Assembly: GCA_017432485.1 (NCBI GenBank) | Contig: JAFRJB010000011.1 | Span: 1 to 33,110 of the forward strand | DNA: 33,110 nucleotides | From: Clostridia bacterium | Lineage (GTDB): Bacteria; Bacillota; Clostridia; Oscillospirales; Acutalibacteraceae | Reading direction: 5' to 3' | Shown: one piece after another, positions 32,965 through 33,110 of the stretch | Numbering within the stretch: position 1 is the first letter of the stretch | Layout of the letters: every line of letters starts with the position of its first letter | Made by a program: the position numbers and the translations under genes | The notes under the pieces: model-generated | Database searches by the model: none | What the model saw: the letters and a program-made list of their open reading frames with translations, nothing else | Told to the model about the DNA's origin: nothing

Positions 32965-32973
32965 ATTTTAAAA

Positions 32974-32997
32974 GGGGCTGTGAAAAAACACAGCCCC
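32974..32997. terminator. Strong hairpin, possible terminator
   Basis: GGGGCTGTG (32974-32982) pairs perfectly with CACAGCCCC (32989-32997) around six A. On the minus strand TTTTAAAA follows, so it could end a transcript entering from the right. Confidence 0.45.
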
Positions 32998-33019
32998 TGA
33001 AAATTGAATAAAAGCAATT

Positions 33020-33066
33020 TAAAAAAGAGGTCTGAAAATAGCCAAAAGGCTATGGAAAGACCTCTT
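33020..33066. repeat. Nested inverted repeat at the right edge
   Basis: Outer arms AAAAAGAGGTCT and AGACCTCTTTTT enclose an inner stem ATAGCC-AAAA-GGCTAT. It could be a bidirectional terminator or the end of an insertion element whose gene lies outside the window. Confidence 0.5.
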
Positions 33067-33085
33067 TTTATGGTATAATAGATGT

Positions 33086-33110
33086 ATGCAAAAAACCCAA
33101 AATACCATAG
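33086..33110 (+). CDS. Possible start of a gene cut by the window edge
   Basis: A TGG-TATAAT extended -10 (TATAAT 33074-33079) is followed 6 bases later by ATG at 33086, reading M-Q-K-T-Q-N-T-I. There is no ribosome site; a leaderless transcript or a chance ATG are both possible. Too little sequence is present to identify a product. Confidence 0.25.

Noticed and set aside
1..33110. tRNA or rRNA genes
   Set aside because: No cloverleaf with TTCGA-type T-loop and no rRNA-like stretch was found in any intergenic region.

Overview
The window looks like chromosomal DNA from an anaerobic low-to-mid-GC Firmicute, most likely a Clostridia member of the Oscillospirales type. This is an inference. It rests on strong AGGAG ribosome sites with frequent TTG/GTG starts, a GAAC-N4-GTTC-type LexA box, TTGACA/TATAAT promoters, U-tailed hairpin terminators, an FtsEX/LytM module and a GlnRS gene beside gltX. 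I see no phage, plasmid or CRISPR region. Most of the window is core cell-envelope, translation and DNA-damage genes, with repeat-rich intergenic islands between them.

Layout. (1) 1-1243: a MITE-like inverted-repeat element, then lexA and an MGMT-like gene on the minus strand behind a promoter carrying an SOS box. (2) 1533-3366 (minus): a zinc-ribbon membrane protein and a membrane-anchored polysaccharide deacetylase. (3) 3567-18183 (plus): a long tightly packed series: rlmB, a 948-residue protein that reads as a degenerate P-type ATPase, a double-FHA protein, RodA/FtsW, a class B PBP, mtnN, a GNAT-like protein, gltX, glnS, a small membrane protein and typA/bipA. (4) 18438-19376 (minus): class II fba. 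(5) 19613-23182 (minus): an overlapping four-gene operon: SDR, metallophosphoesterase, 2-TM protein and a degenerate LytR-CpsA-Psr protein. (6) 23626-30424 (plus): a CdaR/PucR-like regulator, ftsE with an acidic tail, ftsX, and three tandem EnvC/CwlO-like M23 peptidases. (7) 30950-32794: a GH13 neopullulanase-type amylase between two repeat islands. A possible gene start lies at the right edge.

How it fits together. Regions 3 and 6 are peptidoglycan synthesis and remodelling modules. In region 3 an FHA protein sits beside a RodA glycosyltransferase and its transpeptidase partner. In region 6 an FtsEX ABC-type regulator sits beside three candidate hydrolase partners.

Most unusual observations. 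Three members of enzyme families have lost hallmark catalytic residues: the MGMT-like protein (Cys to Thr), the P-type ATPase-like protein (no DKTGT) and the LCP-like protein (no Arg/Asp set). FtsE carries a roughly 125-residue acidic tail. Six intergenic arrays of 7-bp repeats share the pattern AYTNNNC with different cores, and each has a hairpin directly on its 5' side.
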